Shown here: piece by piece, positions 49,914 to 62,541 of the stretch | How the letters are laid out: each line of letters starts with the position of its first letter | Numbering within the stretch: the stretch's first letter is position 1 | From: Parus major | Lineage: Eukaryota; Chordata; Aves; Passeriformes; Paridae | Assembly: GCF_001522545.3 (NCBI RefSeq) | Contig: NC_031769.1 | Coordinates: 131,581,853 to 131,645,852 of the forward strand | Direction: 5' to 3' | Length of the DNA stretch: 64,000 nt | Made by a program: the position numbers and the translations under genes | Notes under the pieces: model-generated | Told to the model about the DNA's origin: nothing | What the model saw: only the letters and a program-made list of their open reading frames with translations | Databases searched by the model: none

Positions 49914-52900
49914 GGAAATTATGATTGGACAGATATAGCTCTGTCTTAATGATGTATGTTCTCTTTTCAGCTTTTATTTTAATAGAAGAGTGACAAGATT
50001 CTGTAAAATTAATATATATTCTTAAAAATGTACTTCATTAAAAGTAATAAGTTTACCGCTTGGCCTTCCAAGAAGCAAATATAAACTCCTTCATATTACT
50101 TCTTAGAAGTATTTCTAAAATGCAGTTGCTGGATTTGTGCTATTGCCTTTGAAACACATTGCCAGGCCCATCTACCAAGTACTATACTTTAACTAGAGAT
50201 AAGGGGCCCAATGTTGGTGTTCCTATTATGTGCTTAATAGTTATGGAAATGCCCCACTGGTTGGGCATTGCCCATATATGTGATATTAATGTTTTTTACT
50301 GAACATCTGAACATTTTCAGTAATTTCACTGTACCTGTGTGGTGTTTATACTTCTCCTAAAGTCCATAAGGTGCTGGCTAAACAAGCTGGGAGATGTGTG
50401 ATCAGATAGCTCCCAGCAGGAAATCAAATTTCCTTAAATCACCACTAGGAGCCCAGCACTTCCCAGACAGTAGCCACAACAAGTAGCCCAAGGTAAAAAA
50501 GAGGAAAGATGCTTCAAACTTGCATGGTGGGTGCCATGTACACATTGTCTCAGCATGGGCATTTGGCCATAGACTTGCCTCCTCCAGCTCAGAAAAACAA
50601 AGGGTACAGGCTTGGGTTCAGAAAGATGTGAGATACCTTTGCTCACATTTTCTTTTTTATGATGATAAGTTTTCTGTGTGCTTTTATAATTTCCCCCAGA
50701 GACCAAAAGCTACTCAAAGTCATTTTATCAAAGTGACAAAAGTCAGACAGGCAAGATCATGATGTCCCAGATAATGTCTCTTTGGTTGAAGTAATTACGG
50801 CTTCAGATCTCTTGCTCATGTCCGTTCAGTTCTCAGTCCCAGAAGATCAGTTCAGAGACATGCTATGAGTTTTGGAGATGTTAGCAGTGCCTATTCTGAC
50901 CCTGATTTTTCAGAGTCCTCAAGCAACCCGAATTCACAAGGATGAAGGAAGTGTCAGAGTTGTTTTATTCTTTAGACAGCCACTGCCACATACATTCATA
51001 TAAGCATTAAAATGAGCCTGAGCAGATTCCATTTGTGCAGTACTAATCAAAGAAATACAGTCTTTCATGAGTGAAATATAGATGCAGCTATAGTGAGATC
51101 CATATTACTGACAGAAATTTATTTTAAAAAAGCCCTTTCAAGACATCCAGCTCTTCCCTGAGTATAATGTGATTTTTCTCTTAATGTAATCTCAGTAGTG
51201 CATCCTGTCCAGTTCCCCCATTTCTATCTTCCAAAGTTTTCTGTCAATGAATTTTCTAAACAAGTAAATCTCCCTCACAGCAATTTCAGTTTAGCAGGAT
51301 GATAAATCATGGTACTTCTTACCCTCAGGCAAAACATGATGTCTCTTCTGTTTACTTTTGAGCATTTTAGCCTTCAAGTCTGAATTTTTTCTCATTTTCC
51401 TGACTGGATTTTACATTATTTCTCTGGTGATTTATGGTCTGGGACACATACTGGATTTAATATCTGTTTTAGCAATTCACTGCTTGCATTTCATCTCATA
51501 GAGCTCTATTCAGCCCTTCCAGAAACAACAGTGAGCAGCAAGAACAAGTTTGCAGTGTAGATTGCCACAAGCAGTGTTAATACAGAAAACTGGGCCCTTT
51601 CCTCCATCCCTGTTGGAAGTCTAATTCAGCAGCAGGTTGGAACAGGCACACAACAGTTAACTTTCAGATTAAGTACGTGCAAGGTGCGTTCCTGCAAGAG
51701 AACAGTCTCTATTAAATTAGGTTGCTCATGATCAGTTTTAATTTAGCAAGCTAGTTGTTACCCAGCTTTTACAAACACAACTTCTCTTCTAGGTGAGGTT
51801 AAAAAAGATGCTTTCTAAACGAAAAGAATTTGGGTGTTATTCAAAGCTCACTTGGTCTTTGACTACAATGTAAATTATTGCCAAACTTTCTGAGCTAATA
51901 CGTTTATCTTTTATTACCAATGAATGCAGCTGACTAATGCAAGACTTCTAGACCTCAACTAATTTTCTTGCTAGACTTTTTTTGCATCCACACAGAGTAA
52001 ATGACTAGTTCACTGTATCAAAGAAAGGGATTTTATCAAAGATTCATTACTGTAATGAGAGTAATAAAGCTTTTCTGTAACTTTGTAGATGAAAACTCGA
52101 AAATTTATCAACACTAGACAAATATTAATATAATCTTCATTATAACTGCAATTTAAATTAACAAATAATATTAACTGTATTTTTATTTTTAAAAATAACC
52201 AATTATTCTATCAGAGAAGGTGAGAAATCTTATCAAAAATCTCTGAAGCTCTGTGTGTAATTCAACTGCTAGCATTTGGAAACAGCTAGCTGTTACAGTG
52301 TTTTTTCTGCATCATTCATTTTCTGTGGTTATGTTTTGTAAATAATTCCCTGACCCCAAATTACTTTGCCATTTGTTCTTATTTGAAAAAAATTTGCTAG
52401 AGATGTCATGGAAGAAGTTATACTTCTATTAATTTATAATAATAAAGCAGTGTTGATAGCTTTACATCTACTAGAGAGGGGGAGATACAGCTCAAGTCAA
52501 CCTATGTACTGCAGCAGGTGAGGTATTCCTGATTTGTAATGAAAAAGACCTTTGAAAAAAGAAATTTCATATCACAATATTGCTACTTGTATTTTGAGAT
52601 GTTGCCACTAGTTTTCTTTGAATAGTAATATACATAACAAAATGGATTATATAAACACTGCTCTATTTATCCCACCAACTTTCTTGTTGTAATTTCAAAA
52701 ATAAACCTAATAATTAAGTCAGTCCAATAGCTATTAGAGATTTATACCACCAATAAGTTAATAGAATAATTTTTGACCAAGTGGATCTCCAGAGACAAAG
52801 TCATTATAATTTTGAACCTGCAATGTCTCTCTTTGATGTGAATTGGCAGACAAGTACATATATTGGCCGGAAGCGTTGTTCCCATGGAAATGTTATTTCC

Positions 52901-54540
52901 TACATCACAGCTGTCCCCATAATGCTGTTTTTGTTAAATTTCTTCAGTAAATTAATGAAATAAGAGCATCTCTGATTGAGTTAACAGGTCTATTATGAAT
53001 GGCATTAAAATTCATCTCCTGCTTGTAAAAAGCAGTAAACAAAGTCTTCAGTGGCTCTTCCAGGCTCACAGGAGACATGTATTAGAAAACATCCATTACA
53101 ACAATTGAAAAATTGTTTAAATCCTTTCTATAGGACCCACAGCCCACAGCTGTACTACACACTTGGCAACGTGGATTTTCACTAGTATGGATGCCTTATT
53201 TTAATTGGGGTTCTAATGAAAACTGAGCTGGAGAGCAATAATATTAATTTTGCTTTGACTTTAAAATAAAGAAACTTGAAAGGTCTGCCAAATGACGTGT
53301 AAATTTGATTCTCTGTACATATGCTTATGGCAGAGCAATGAGATTACAAGCTGTCATTTCCAATACTGCTGTAAAGACAACTGAAAAATACAAGAGCATC
53401 CTCAAAAATCCTACCAACAATATACAGTACAAGGGATTGTACTGATACCTTCTCTTTCACATTTAAAAGTATTAACAGCATTTTAGACTGGAAAAATGCC
53501 TGTGCTTCATAACACTGGTTTTATTAAAGTGTATTCATTAATAAGTGAAAAACCAAATTTTTCATAATAATTTTAGTCTATCATTCATTGAAACAGATAA
53601 CATCTGTTACATCTTTACTTGGTCTTTGTATAATAAGTGATATTCTTTGTAATTGTTAGTGATTACAAAGTCACTGGGTATAAGGATTCTGTACTGCTCC
53701 CTGTGTTGCTTTCTGCCACAGACTAGTGTGGTTCAGAGCCAGGGCCTGATTTAAAAGACAGTTTTATAAATCTTTAGCAGTACATTACTACTGCAGAACT
53801 TACCAGATTAGTGAAGAGGGAAAAGGAGACTGAGTGCAAACTCTGGGATTCCTGTCATTGGGACTTATTTCAAGCTGGCAGATGGATTGTGCTATCAGTG
53901 TGGGGTTTTTAGTTTGTGTTTTGGGATGGATTTTTTTAGTTTTCTGGTCTAAAAAAATGCTTCTTGATGAAATTGGGCACTTGCTGTATGAATCAGCCAG
54001 ATTTTAGAAAGTGTTTCTGTTTCTGTAGACAAGAATCTGACCACAATGCCTTCCAACTCTGCAACTAATTAAAAAACTGCAGCCAAAGAGTGTAGGTTTT
54101 TACCTATGGCAACAGGACGAGATTTTCCATTTACTACATATGTTACAATGAGCATTTATTGTGTCTGCATCTGCTTCATGGAAAATATAACAGCCAAAAT
54201 AGTATCAAGTAGTTCTAAAATTAGTATTTCCTTGTAAGATTATTAAATGCTTACAAGTTCATCAGAAACTGAGAGAGGTAGGATGATGCTTCTGACTTGT
54301 TTTTAATACCTAGCACCCAAAAATATTGAGTGAACCAAGTTTTTATCTGGAACCTATTTAGGATCTACAACATTTTCCCATAGTGCAGTCCATCTTACCC
54401 AGTGCAAAAGTTACAAGCCACATACTGTCCCAGGTAAAGTGGCTTTAAATCAGTTTCACTGCCTTTAGGACAGGATCCTTTCTCACTGTGAACCTTCCCT
54501 CTCCTTAACCCAAACCTCACAAACAATTTCTTTCCATCTT

Positions 54541-54582
54541 CAGATATCAAGGGAATATATCAAGGTCAGATATCAAGGGAAT
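54541..54582 (+). repeat. Short direct duplication, period 26
   Basis: CAGATATCAAGGGAAT occurs at 54541-54556 and again starting at 54567, separated by ATATCAAGGT. It is a local tandem duplication with no known function. Confidence 0.75.
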
Positions 54583-55473
54583 GGTCTGCCTAAAGCAGGA
54601 GATACCAAGGCTAAATCAAAGATCTTCTTGTGAGACCTATTTCTTTGCTTCTTCTATGAGGGTTTCCTTAGGCACTTTATGGAATTCCCCTCTGGCTATG
54701 CAACAATTCCAGAAAGGATTGTTTTCCAAGTAGCCAGTTCTAATCATCATTTTTTTAAAGTTTCTCTGGTAGTGTTTTCTAATCTTTCAGTAATTCAGTA
54801 CAAATATTGACAAACTGGAGAGAAAAGCCATATAATTTCTGATTGCTGTAGTGTCTGGAAGACTCTGAAAGCACATTTTTTCCAGAGAGTAACTACACTC
54901 TCGGTTTTGAAAACAGGTGAGTCTCTGCAAAGAGACAGTGAAGATTAATGCCTTTAAGAAATCCAAAACCTTAACACTGCAATTCCAGAAGGCTGTCTTT
55001 GAACAGCTGTTTTATAGTTGCTTACTGTTTTTCTTTAAAAGCCTTCAGAAAAAGATTTTGGGCTAGAATTGGGTTATTGAAAATCATAATTTGAAAACAA
55101 TCTGAGATTTCTAATCTCATCAAGGAATTTAAGGCTTAGTCTAGACCAGTAAGGAAGATAGGACCAGGACATAGTCTTGATCATCTATATTGTTTAAAGA
55201 GCCTGTGCTCTCTGTGGCATAGCTTTGTGCTGGACACATTGATAAGGTGCCCCTGATTCAAGGACAATTTATGAAATAGCATGAACTGGGCTCAGTTTCC
55301 TCCAGGCAGAATGCCTGATAAAACCCTGTTTTGGGAAGGATGTAAGCTAGTGTAAGCTAGCCTGTGTGTATGCAGGCTGTCAAGGCCGGAGAACAGGCCT
55401 AGCACATTTGATTGACTGCTCTAGGTGTGGCACAGAACTCTTCATTGGCTACAAGGACCATATTAAATTTAAC

Positions 55474-56490
55474 AGAATCATAGAAACTCCTGAGTTGGAA
55501 ATTACCCAAAACAATCATCAAAGTCCAACTCCCGGCCCTGCATAGAACAGCTCCAAGAGTCACACCAAGTGTCTGAGAGCATTGTCCAAACACTTCCTGA
55601 GCTCTGTCAGGCTTGGTGTTGTAACCACTTCCCTGGGGAACTGTTCCAGTGCCCAACGTCACCTCTGGGTGAAGAAGCTTTTTCTAAAATTCAACCTAAT
55701 CCTCCTCTGACACAATTTCAAGCCATTCCCTCAGGTCCTGTCACTGGCACCACAGAGATCAGTGCCTGCCCCTCCTCTTTCCCTCAGGAGGAACCTCCAG
55801 ATTGCAATGAGGTCTCCTCTCAGTCTCCCCTTCTCCAGAATGAACAGACCAAGCAACCTGATCTGCTCCTCATACAGCTTCTCCTCAAGGCTCTTCACTA
55901 TCTTCATTGCCATGCTTTGGGTGGCCTCTAGTGCCTTTATATCTTTCTTATTTTGTGGTGCCCAAAACTGCCCCAAGCACTCGCTGTGAGGCCGCCCTAG
56001 AGCAGAGCAGAGCAGAGCAGAGCAGAGCAGAGCTGAGCAGAGCAGAGCTGAGCAGAGCAGAGCAGAGCTGAGCAGAGCAGAGCTGAGCAGAGCAGAGCAG
56101 AGCAGAGCAGAGCAGAGCAGAGCAGAGCTGAGCAGAGCAGGACAATCCCCTCCCTTGCCTGGCTGGCCATGCTGTGCCTGATACCCCCCAGGACAGGGTT
56201 GGCTCTCCTGGATGTCAGGGCACTGCTGACTCATGTTCAACTTGCCAGTGACCCCCAGGTTGCTTTTTGTGGTGCTGGTCTTCAGACTCTCATTTTCCAG
56301 TCTGTACATCCAATCCCAGGTGCAGAATCCAGTGCTTAGTCTTCATTAAACTTCATATGGTTGGTGATTTCCCAGACCTTTAATTTGTCAAAGTCTCTGC
56401 TGAGCCTCTCTGCATTCAAGGTAGTCAGGAATTTCTCCTAATCTAGTATTATCAGCAAATAAACTTCAAAACTTGCTTGGAATACTTTTG
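55474..56490 (-). mobile_element. CR1 LINE, longer 3' fragment, reverse
   Basis: The + strand begins with the reversed CR1 3' end (AGAATCATAGAAACTCCTGA) and runs through reversed CR1 coding sequence: CTCTGTCAGGCTTGGTGT, GGTGAAGAAGCTTTTTCT and AATTTCAAGCCATTCCCTCA. The distal part resembles the reverse-transcriptase C-terminal region of CR1 (TGACTCATGTTCAACTTGCC, TCTGTACATCCAATCCCAGG, TTAAACTTCATATGGTTGGT). It ends around AATCTAGTATTATCAGCAAA. The reverse-strand open frame of 192 codons (55731-56309) is CR1 remnant plus an expanded minisatellite and is not an intact enzyme. It is the largest CR1 piece in the window. Confidence 0.92.
55999..56140. repeat. (GAGCA)n minisatellite inside CR1
   Basis: About 28 copies of the pentamer AGAGC are present, with scattered AGAGCTGAGC variants. 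The array lies where typical CR1 copies carry only a few GAGCA units, so it seems to have expanded in place. On the reverse strand it reads as a repeating five-residue Leu-Leu-Cys-Ser-Ala pattern, because 15 nt equals five codons. Confidence 0.95.
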
Positions 56491-56652
56491 ACATCATGGG
56501 TATCTGTCAGTCTGATTCTCCTCAGCTGGCTAACATGGTATATTTTTAAGAATACTGTTTAGTGTTTGGGCTCTCATACTCCACCATTGGCTTTAAATTA
56601 AAGTATATATAGATATCTTACTGTAATTTCTTTTCTAATGTCTTATTTTATC

Positions 56653-56668
56653 TTTTTTTTTTTTTTTT
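56653..56668 (+). repeat. Poly(T) run, 16 nt
   Basis: Sixteen consecutive T residues are followed by AAG. It is simple intronic low-complexity sequence. Confidence 0.85.
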
Positions 56669-59600
56669 AAGAACTTTCTGCTTTAGCTTTGAGAATGTAT
56701 TCCTCTGAAATTTATGCATATTTTCTTTATCTTTTTCCACTGGAAAATGGAAGTGTCTGAAAAGATATTTACACTGAGACCTGTCTCCAGCTCTTGGTTT
56801 CCTCAGGTGGTTTCCTGGAGTCTGGGATAGTGCAGGAAGGAACGTTCCTGTGTGAGCTTTGCCCTTCACTCTCCTCTTTAATTTGGTTCTGTTAAGCCAA
56901 AGGCAATAGCCTGGCTGCCACCTTCACTCTGCTCTTGCTATAGGCTGTGGGCTGCCACATAGCTGGGGTTGTGTGCTGATTTTGCTCTTCTTTTGGTTTC
57001 AATAATGGTATTATTATGTCATTATGCACGTATTATTTGGACTAGGATAATTACTTTATTCCCCCCTTTATTTTATTCTTCCCCCCAGCATCTGGCTGTA
57101 TATTGTTTTTGCTGAGGATATTTAAAAAATTATTATTATCTTATAGGACACCTTGGGAACCATATTCTTACTGCATATCTATTAATTAACTCATACATTT
57201 TTCATACATTATATGTATATACTTTTATATAATGTCTGTTCTAAAATACTGTTGAACATATTTAACTGGATGTCTGTGAGATTTTGTTTGTGTATATGTA
57301 CTTATAAAGAAAACTTCCAGTAATTTCTGTTTCTTGTTAAGGAAAAAAGCTGTATGATTTACTCTCTAAATTTTACTCTGAGGTCAACCTTTCTATTACC
57401 CCTGAAAGGAACCAAATCTGACATACAACACCCAGTTTTTCTGGGAATGATCCATTTGTGGCACTGTCAAAAGACAGGCTGGGTAGAAGGATGGTTTGTA
57501 CTGGAGAGGGTATCAAGTGTCTGCCAAGAAAAATTAGTGAATGAGTGTTTGGATGGCCAGGAAGGATTCAGAGTGCTGATGAAGGAAGTGCTCATGACCA
57601 ATCTATGTTTATTATGAGGCACTATAAACCACTCAGACTCTCCTAGCATGTATTTCTCAAAGATTTTTTGCTAAGAGAGGAATTGCAAAGAAACAAAGTC
57701 CCTGCTATGAGATGGCTTTCTCCAAGGGCTTGTTTGCTGGTTAGGACTGTAGCAAAGATGTCTTCTCTGCTGCTTTTAGAGAAGGGGTAAACCTCCAAGC
57801 CTTTAATTGAAGAAAATAGTTTTAGAGCTCTACTGGAAAAAAAAAATTGAAGTTTGTGAATGAAATTTTGGTACCAGCCATTTGTTTTAGTATTTGGTAT
57901 ATCCACTTAAATCAAAATCCCTTTCTCCTCATTTGAATTCCCTTCCCTACCTTTCTCAAAAAGTTGGCCAAAAGAAGGTTTCTGATAGAAGTCTACATCA
58001 TTACTGGCAGGAGTACACAGCAAAACATTTTTGATACAGAAGCCTTTAAACAGCAGCCAAGAAGCAAACTCTAGTAATTCATAGTACTTTCATAGCTAAC
58101 TGCACAGTGAAACCATAGTGACTCTTTTAACACACTGATTTCTTTAATAAGGGCAACTATTCCTCTTAAATAGAACTATAAATCTTGGAAAAAACACAAA
58201 AAGAACCTCAGAGGCACATTCAACTCAGGAAATGGTGACCTTCTCTTCTGTGTAACTTTTTATATTGAAATGCAGAATATTTCTGTTTCCACTGATGATA
58301 TAGGACCCTTATTGAATGGTAATATCATTCTAAAACAATGCATTAATTACTATTCTCCATATGACAGGAACTCACTGATTTTCTGGATATTATTTTTGAA
58401 AAACAGATCGCTGATTGTTCTGCAAGCAGTGAAAAAACTTTCTTCCCCCATCAGCCTATATATGCTAATGAGCTTTTACTAGGAGAGATTCAATAATGAC
58501 TTCTGCAATCTTTTCCAAAGAAGCATTCGTAAGATCTCTCTCCAGAGATCTGTTTTCAAAACAGTTTTGGAAACTAAATAGCTTTATTTTCCTACTGCTC
58601 TGTCAAATTTGATCTGATTTTTAAAAAGTACTAAAAAGAGACAGACCTGACTGAAAGCACACATTAATCATATTTCCTTTGAGAACCTGGATTTAAAACA
58701 GCATTACTGGATAAGGTGTCAAGATGAATAACGAGGAATGGGACCACCATGCTTTGAGATGATTTATTGCTCAAGTAAGACAGATAAGATGTCAGTCTGA
58801 AGGCGTGAGATTTAGAGGAACAAGTCAGCCGTAGCTCAAGGTAGTCATGGGTTTCTTCTTCTCACAGCAATATATAACCTTTTGGTCCAATAGACAGTTG
58901 ACATGAAACTTGTTTTCACTTATTAACCTATCACCCTTGCTTAATTTTGCTGCACTGCCTCTGTCTCCTAGCCACTAAGCTGACAGGTCACATACTCATA
59001 CACACACCTCTATTACAGTTTCTAGATCTCTTACTTACTCTGTAAGTCAGATTATTACAGCTCAAACCTCAAACTATTTTACCTAATATAATTTCTTCCC
59101 CACTCTAGGCACATTCTTACAAGAACATAAGTTTATAATTTTTCTACCCAATGTCTGTGTACTTTCATCATTACATTAACCCAAGCTCTTTCCAAGGCTG
59201 CAGACTGAACCCCTCAGCATCTGTGGAAGTTTCTATTTTTCCATTTCCCACAATAAGGGCCTCTAATTTTCAGATTTTTAGTAAAACTTGGCTTAAGGTA
59301 AAGTTGAAGACACTAGCTCTTCAGAGCAATGTTTATTCTAGAACTCCAGTTTTTTTTTACATGCGAGATAATGTTGAAACTGAGAACTAGTTTCTGTGTC
59401 ATCTGTTCTCTTTGAATTCTTGGAGGTGTTAGTTTGATAGAAATATAGCATGTGATGTTATCCTCTAAAAAGTAATTTCACATGGTGCTAATAAGACACA
59501 GAAATACAAATTCTCTTTTACTGTTTCCCTGCCTTCCTTTTTACCCACATCTATCCCACTCCTCCCTTGGTGATAAATGCACCAGTGAGAATCAGTGTGT

Positions 59601-61260
59601 ACTAACATATAACAACAAAGAGACCTAAAAGAGAGTAAGAAAAAAAGCTTTCAGGTTACCACTGTGTTGAGTCTTCTGTGACTGTGTGTCCAGGCAAGGC
59701 CACTATGGCTCTCTCTCAGCTTTGTTTTATGCTTCTCCATCTGCTGATCCAAACTCTCATTCATGTTTTTCCTTGTAACTTCCCAGAAAAATACATTCAG
59801 TATTTTTTTCAATGGTAAAGGTCTACTTCTGCTATGAACTAGCTTTTGGCTTTCCCTGGGGGTTGTGGCTAAGCTACAAGTCTTCATTTACTTTTGAGTG
59901 CACTGCATTAATTCCATAGATAAATTATTGACAGAATATGTATTGCAAAATCTTTATAAAGAAAAAATAATGCCTTCCTTATATGTAATAGATTTCAGAC
60001 CACTATAGGTAAAGGAAGAGGAGTATATATTTTTCTATACTCAGAAAAATTTGCTCTAGAGACATTTGCTGAGCACTAAAGTTCTAGCAACAGCCTTTGC
60101 ATGTATTTGAAAATCTGTTTAAAAAGCAAAAATATTAATTTTAGCCTTTATATATTGGTGGTTTAACAAAAAAAATAATTTCCCCTGAGTTCCAGAAATA
60201 GCCCACATTTTTGTGGATTGTTTAAAATGGCATCTCATGGGGACTTGTTGGTGAGCATAACTGTACTGAAAAGAATAATAAAGGTCTAAGCTCAGTGCAA
60301 GAACTTCACAGAAATAGAAAATTCTGTATATATATGCAGGCCCACATGTACCCCACAGAGCTTCCAGTTCTGGATATTTGTTCAGACACCTACCAATTGG
60401 ATGTCAAGGCAAAATTTGGATAAGTGCTGTTGTCACCAGTGTAGATTGCCATTTCTGAGGAAAGGAAAGGTCCCTTAGCCTGGACCACTGGTAGATCAGG
60501 TTCCCCTGGGACGTGTGAAGTGCTGCAGCAGATAGTTTAGCCAAATAGATGTGTGCAGCCACATAGAGCACGTTTACACAGTCTCTAAATGAGTACAAAA
60601 GATACATTAGAATTGAATTCCATTTTATCAGTACTGATGATCCATGCCACGTAACAGTCAAGTGTTGTGTGAAATACATATGTAGTACCTGTATTTGGTG
60701 ATGCAGAGATGGAGGGAAGACCTATGGATGTTCATTACTGTACAGTGACTGAGCTAAACCAGATTACTGAGAACATCCTTGAAATATCTGAATGTTTAGT
60801 AACCAAAAATGGGCTTCAGACTGATGTGCTTTTCCACTCAGTAATGAATCAAGTGTCTGTTTCCCAAAGAAAAATACATTATTTGTGTGTATATATGTCA
60901 GAAGAAGAGGTGCATGGCACTGACGACAGAACTTAAATTTTCTAAACAAATAGTGACTATATTATATATGGATGCATTATTTCTTTGGTATGCTTTTGCT
61001 GGTAATATGTTTTAAGTCGATCAGTAAATAAGAGCTTGTATTTTAAAACACAATTTTGATGAGTCAAGTATTTTTACAGTGGACCAACCAAGAACCTAGA
61101 ATTAAATTTTCTCCTTTTACCTCTTAAAGCCAAACCCTACCTGTGTGATTAGCTGCTTTTACCCTCCAGTCTCCCAAAACCTTCCATCTGAAACCTGTCC
61201 TTTTCTGTCTTCCCCTTTTTACTCTTTGTCTGCACTGTTTATCCGTCAACTGGCTGACAG

Positions 61261-61502
61261 TGTCTTTACATCCAAAATGCAAAGCAGACAGATGGCCGTC
61301 TCAGGAAAGAACATGACTAAGAGCACCAGCATCAGTGGGGAGATGTACACGCTGGAGAAGAACGATGGCAGCCAGTCGGACACGGCAGTGGGCACTGTTG
61401 GTGGTGGCAGCAAAAAGAGACGCTCCAGCATTGGTGCAAAGATGGTCGCCATCGTGGGGCTATCAAGAAAAAGCCGTAGCACGTCACAACTCAGCCAAAC
61501 TG
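61261..61502 (+). CDS. RIMS2: RIMS2 exon F, linker just before C2B (242 nt, phase 2-1)
   Basis: This exon follows a pyrimidine-rich tract and CTGACAG acceptor and ends ACTG|GTAGGA. One T completes Ser. It then encodes VFTSKMQSRQMAVSGKNM, TKSTSISGEMYTLEKNDG, SQSDTAVGTVGGGSKKRR and SSIGAKMVAIVGLSRKSRS, ending SQLSQT plus G. This matches the RIM2 segment just N-terminal to the C2B domain, which is also shared by the short gamma isoforms. The paired basic-serine motifs (KKRRSS, RKSRSTS) are plausible kinase sites. The leftover G fits the expected next codon GAG (Glu) of the following exon, outside the window. A T10C6 run begins 12 nt after the exon end. Confidence 0.97.
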
Positions 61503-62496
61503 GTAGGAACTAGATTTTTTTTTTCCCCCCTTTCAACTTACCATTCAAATGTACATAATACTTATGTATTACAGTTTAATCAGTTGAAGATCCTGTTGAA
61601 GTTGCCTCATCAACAATATTCTATGGGATGAAGAAAATGGTCAATTATCTCTTTTCTCTGAACATTTACTAAACTTTTTTTTTAAGCAAAGATCCTTTTC
61701 AGGTTGGACCGAAGCTTTTATTTTCTGCTTTGTGGAACCTGCTTAATACCCTGATTCCTTACTTTTCAGCTTTTCAGGAACCAGCATAACCTGTACTTCC
61801 ATTTGGGGGAATTCCTTACAGAAGTTTGTGAAGGGTTGCTGAAATGTTGCAAGATGCCTTTTGTTTTGTCACAGATAGTGTTTGGGTATTTCAACATGAG
61901 GTTTTTTCACCTTTGAACATGCAACCTTATTTTGAAGGAAAACAATTTTCCTGAACAAAATTATTCTATATTACTTTAATGCAAATGTTTTATTGCTTTT
62001 TAATTACTTTTTTTTCAGCCTACAAGCATATTTGCCATCTGTAGAAGTTTTCCTCTTTTCTGTATGTCTCAGTTCAAATTGGATGCTGAAATGCTACCTA
62101 GGAAAATGGAGAGTTTTTCTGCTTTGATGCTTAAAGTGTTTTAAATCTTACACATTTTATTCTATTTCTTCCTATTTTGGGGAAAATCCATATAATGCAC
62201 TCTGAAAAGCTCAATGTCAAATAATGACACTGTATAGGACAAGTGTATTTTACACAGAAAAAAGTTACTTGCATTTGAATCACATTCATATAAAAGAAGA
62301 ATTTAAGCAATTTATATAAGTATGCATATATATATTTCAAGGTATATACAGAAGATATATTGTATTCTCAGTATTCAAGATAAACTGTTGTGAAGTTTTT
62401 ATATGGTTCAACGTAAGTTTACAGTGACCTGCTGTGTGTGACCCATCTGAAGGTCTCCATTGTGCTAACCACCATTCAAACACGGATAAGACATTT

Positions 62497-62541
62497 CTCA
62501 GTTGTTTCCAAACAACTGAGTTGTTTATGGTGATAAACAAC
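62497..62541. repeat. Two adjacent perfect hairpins
   Basis: CTCAGTTGTTT (62497-62507) pairs with AAACAACTGAG (62510-62520) across two C residues. Sharing its last base, GTTGTTTA (62520-62527) pairs with TAAACAAC (62534-62541) across TGGTGA. All arms share the GTTGTTT motif, suggesting successive foldback copying. Confidence 0.85.

Larger units (their letters stand above)
44024..61260 (+). other. RIMS2: Intron between exons E and F (17.2 kb)
   Basis: This AT-rich intron contains a (GATA)n array at 48.29-48.36 kb, a (CTTT)n tract near 49.9 kb, a short duplication at 54.54 kb, a reversed CR1 with a minisatellite at 55.47-56.49 kb and a 16-T run at 56653-56668. It also has a C-rich doublet near 57.06-57.09 kb and a possible unidentified repeat at about 58.7-59.1 kb. 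It ends in a good pyrimidine tract. I see no internal promoter or CpG island that would start a short gamma isoform here. Confidence 0.6.

Noticed and set aside
55731..56309. 192-codon open frame on the - strand
   Set aside because: It is a remnant of a truncated CR1 with an expanded GAGCA minisatellite that reads as Leu-Leu-Cys-Ser-Ala repeats; no intact enzyme motif.
60709..60936. 75-codon open frame with protein-like composition
   Set aside because: No donor site at a sensible place, no recognised family, and within chance length.
44024..61260. Internal promoter for a short gamma-type RIM2 isoform
   Set aside because: Expected somewhere upstream of exon F in the gene, but I see no CpG-rich region or start-containing exon here; the only GC-rich DNA in this intron is CR1.
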